Shown in pieces: positions 62,606 through 64,000 of a stretch of DNA of 64,000 nt (within the stretch, counting starts at the first letter, position 1; each line of letters begins with the position of its first letter). The DNA is from Cenococcum geophilum 1.58 (taxonomy: Eukaryota; Ascomycota; Dothideomycetes; Gloniales; Gloniaceae), in the NCBI GenBank assembly GCA_001692895.1, contig KV748196.1, positions 2,232,001 through 2,296,000 of the forward strand. Direction: 5' to 3'. Made by a program: the position numbers and the translations under genes. The notes beneath the pieces are model-generated. The model saw only the letters and a program-made list of their open reading frames with translations. It did not search any database and was not told the DNA's origin.

Positions 62606-64000
62606 ATGCCTCGCTACGGCCTTGCAACAAGGGCGCAGGCTATAGTAATAAAGGCTCTAGGAACACCCCTAAAGGTAATTACTTATATTACTGGAATTAG
62701 TGCTAGGCACATCGGCAACCTAGTAAAAAAGGCAGTAGAGAATAGCTGGCGCGCAGATTAGGTCCTTCTTAATAACCACCTTAAGAATAAGCCTGGCCTA
62801 GGGCGTAAGAAAACTATTACCCCTAATCTTAAGCACAAAGTCGTTAACGCCGTTATATGCGATCGTTACGGGCGTAAAAAAAGCACTAAAATAATCGCTT
62901 GCGAAACGGGCCTTTCCGCATTATCCGTTTAAACAATACTCTAAAAGTACGGCTTCCGTAAGATAAAGCTAATAAGGAAGCCTAGATTAACTATAGCTAT
63001 AAAGAATAAATAATATAGATTTGCATTAGCCTACCGCCACTAGACACTAGAAGATTGGAAGGCTATAATTTAGTTAGATAAGACGAGTATTGTTTTAGGC
63101 TACCGTCGAGGGGGCTACTAAGTATAGCGACAACTGCATAAGGCCTGCGTACGTAGCTACGTACGAGAATGGTGGAAGGGGTACTCCAAGTTTATATTCT
63201 GGGGTTGCTTTTTATATAACTTTAAAGGCCTATGCTATATTTAGAAGCCTCAAATGAAGAAGGAATTAGATAAATTAAAATCTATTATTAAGATCTGGAA
63301 TAAAGCTCTAGAGCCAGAGGCGTATAAGGCTTAGAAAGAGAAATAAGATACTAAAAGAGGCTTACACGAACTACGTTACGGGAGGCGTATAGGCGGAGCT
63401 CCTGCTAAATAGAAGTTTATAGCATTATACAGAGCTTTTACTTAATTAGATGGAGGTAGAATTAACTAGTAGTGATATCTAACAAATATTTTAATACTAA
63501 AACTTCTTCCGTTTGCTTAAAGCCTTATATACTTAAATCCTAATACAATTATACAGGAAGATAAAGCTACTTCTTATATTACAAAGATTTACTAGATCTA
63601 CTTTAACGCCTATAAGATTTAATGTCTTCTTTGGCTAGGTAATTCGCCTAACCTAAATATAATTAAGCCCTATTAGAGCTACCTAAAACGGGTAACTATA
63701 AAAAGAGGCCTACTTACCTCCTATGTAGCTGCAGAGAAGGCTTAGCTTAGAGTTTAGCAAGATCTTAAGTAGTAGCGAATTTAGTAGTAGATTAAGAGGA
63801 TATCTTGCTATATTAAGAAGCTTATAGAACTTAAAGGAGGTAACAATTATAGAGAGGGAGCGGAGGAAAAGTAGCGAAGCCAAAAGCAACTCTATAAGGA
63901 AGCTAATCATAAGCTTTCTATAATCGTTAAGGTGCTTTAAACGGGCTATAAGACGTTGCGTAATCACTGTGGTTTACCTAACACCTATCTGCAATTCTTC
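62606..64000 (+). pseudogene. Tc1/mariner (DD34E) transposase, lightly mutated, cut by the window edge
   Basis: ATG at 62606 opens MPRYGLATRAQAIVIKAL and a helix-turn-helix-like N-terminus (ISARHIGNLVKKAVENSW). The same frame runs 465 codons to the window end with no indel, interrupted only by TAA/TAG. First catalytic Asp: codon 158 in *LDKTS (63077-63079). A GCFLYNFKGLCYIW block follows. Second Asp: codon 319 in IIQEDKA (63560-63562). The third acid is Lys at codon 354 (63665-63667) in SPNLNIIKPY, 34 residues later, where SPDLNxIEP is expected. The long insert between the first two Asp is typical of one fungal Tc1-like group. Lost Glu plus stops mean it is inactive. Confidence 0.9.

Noticed and set aside
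1-64000. Centromere or telomere
   Set aside because: Dense nested RIP-mutated elements would fit a centromere, but no satellite array, telomeric repeat or independent marker is visible.
1-64000. Host genes, tRNA or rRNA
   Set aside because: No conserved host protein, tRNA A/B box pair with cloverleaf, or rRNA core was recognised by eye; absence is not proven without a covariance-model scan.

Overview
The window reads as gene-poor heterochromatin of a filamentous ascomycete (Pezizomycotina). I see no host housekeeping gene, tRNA or rRNA. Almost everything is transposable-element sequence that is AT-rich, over-full of the word TA and poor in CA and TG. Its reading frames are broken almost only by TAA and TAG at places where the protein family expects Gln (CAA/CAG) or Trp (TGG). 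That is the signature of repeat-induced point mutation (RIP). Nearly all short open frames in the window are by-products of RIP or shadows on the wrong strand.

Layout. 1-5447: the 3' part of a chromodomain Ty3/Gypsy element (H, +), with its 5' end outside the window. 5727-~6960: a Tc1/mariner (DD34E) transposase remnant (-). 7497-61253: one piggyBac transposase gene (+), split after position 7720 and resuming at 60128. Everything between is a nest of LTR elements. A (+, 7721-60122) sits in piggyBac. G (gag-only, 12439-18777) sits in the integrase of A, and B (+, 21587-59966) in the 3' LTR of A. Three elements sit in B: E (-, 25429-31341), F (-, 32368-41260) and C (-, 43438-59239). D (-, 50060-57855) sits in C. 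Each element has paired LTRs. B, C, D, E and F have exact 5-bp target-site duplications; those of A and G are imperfect. Lifting the inserts out restores the host reading frame (piggyBac across A, B RT across E, B RNase H across F). De-nested lengths are about 7.67 kb (A), 7.76 kb (B), 8.00 kb (C) and 7.80 kb (D). B, C and D are one family inserted into itself.

61254-62605 holds a small convergent gene remnant probably belonging to piggyBac, followed by less mutated non-coding DNA. A second Tc1/mariner transposase (+, 62606 to the window edge) keeps one frame throughout.

How the parts work together. H, A, B/C/D, E and F are chromoviruses: gag, protease, RT, RNase H and integrase, then a chromodomain that in this lineage directs integration to heterochromatin. 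That fits the repeated insertion into already inserted elements. Two extras stand out. F carries a + strand gene, antisense to its own pol, with a well-formed 46-bp spliceosomal intron (33619-~34950). The B/C/D family has about 1.75 kb of extra coding sequence between the Gag zinc knuckle and the protease. Element letters A-H are my own labels.
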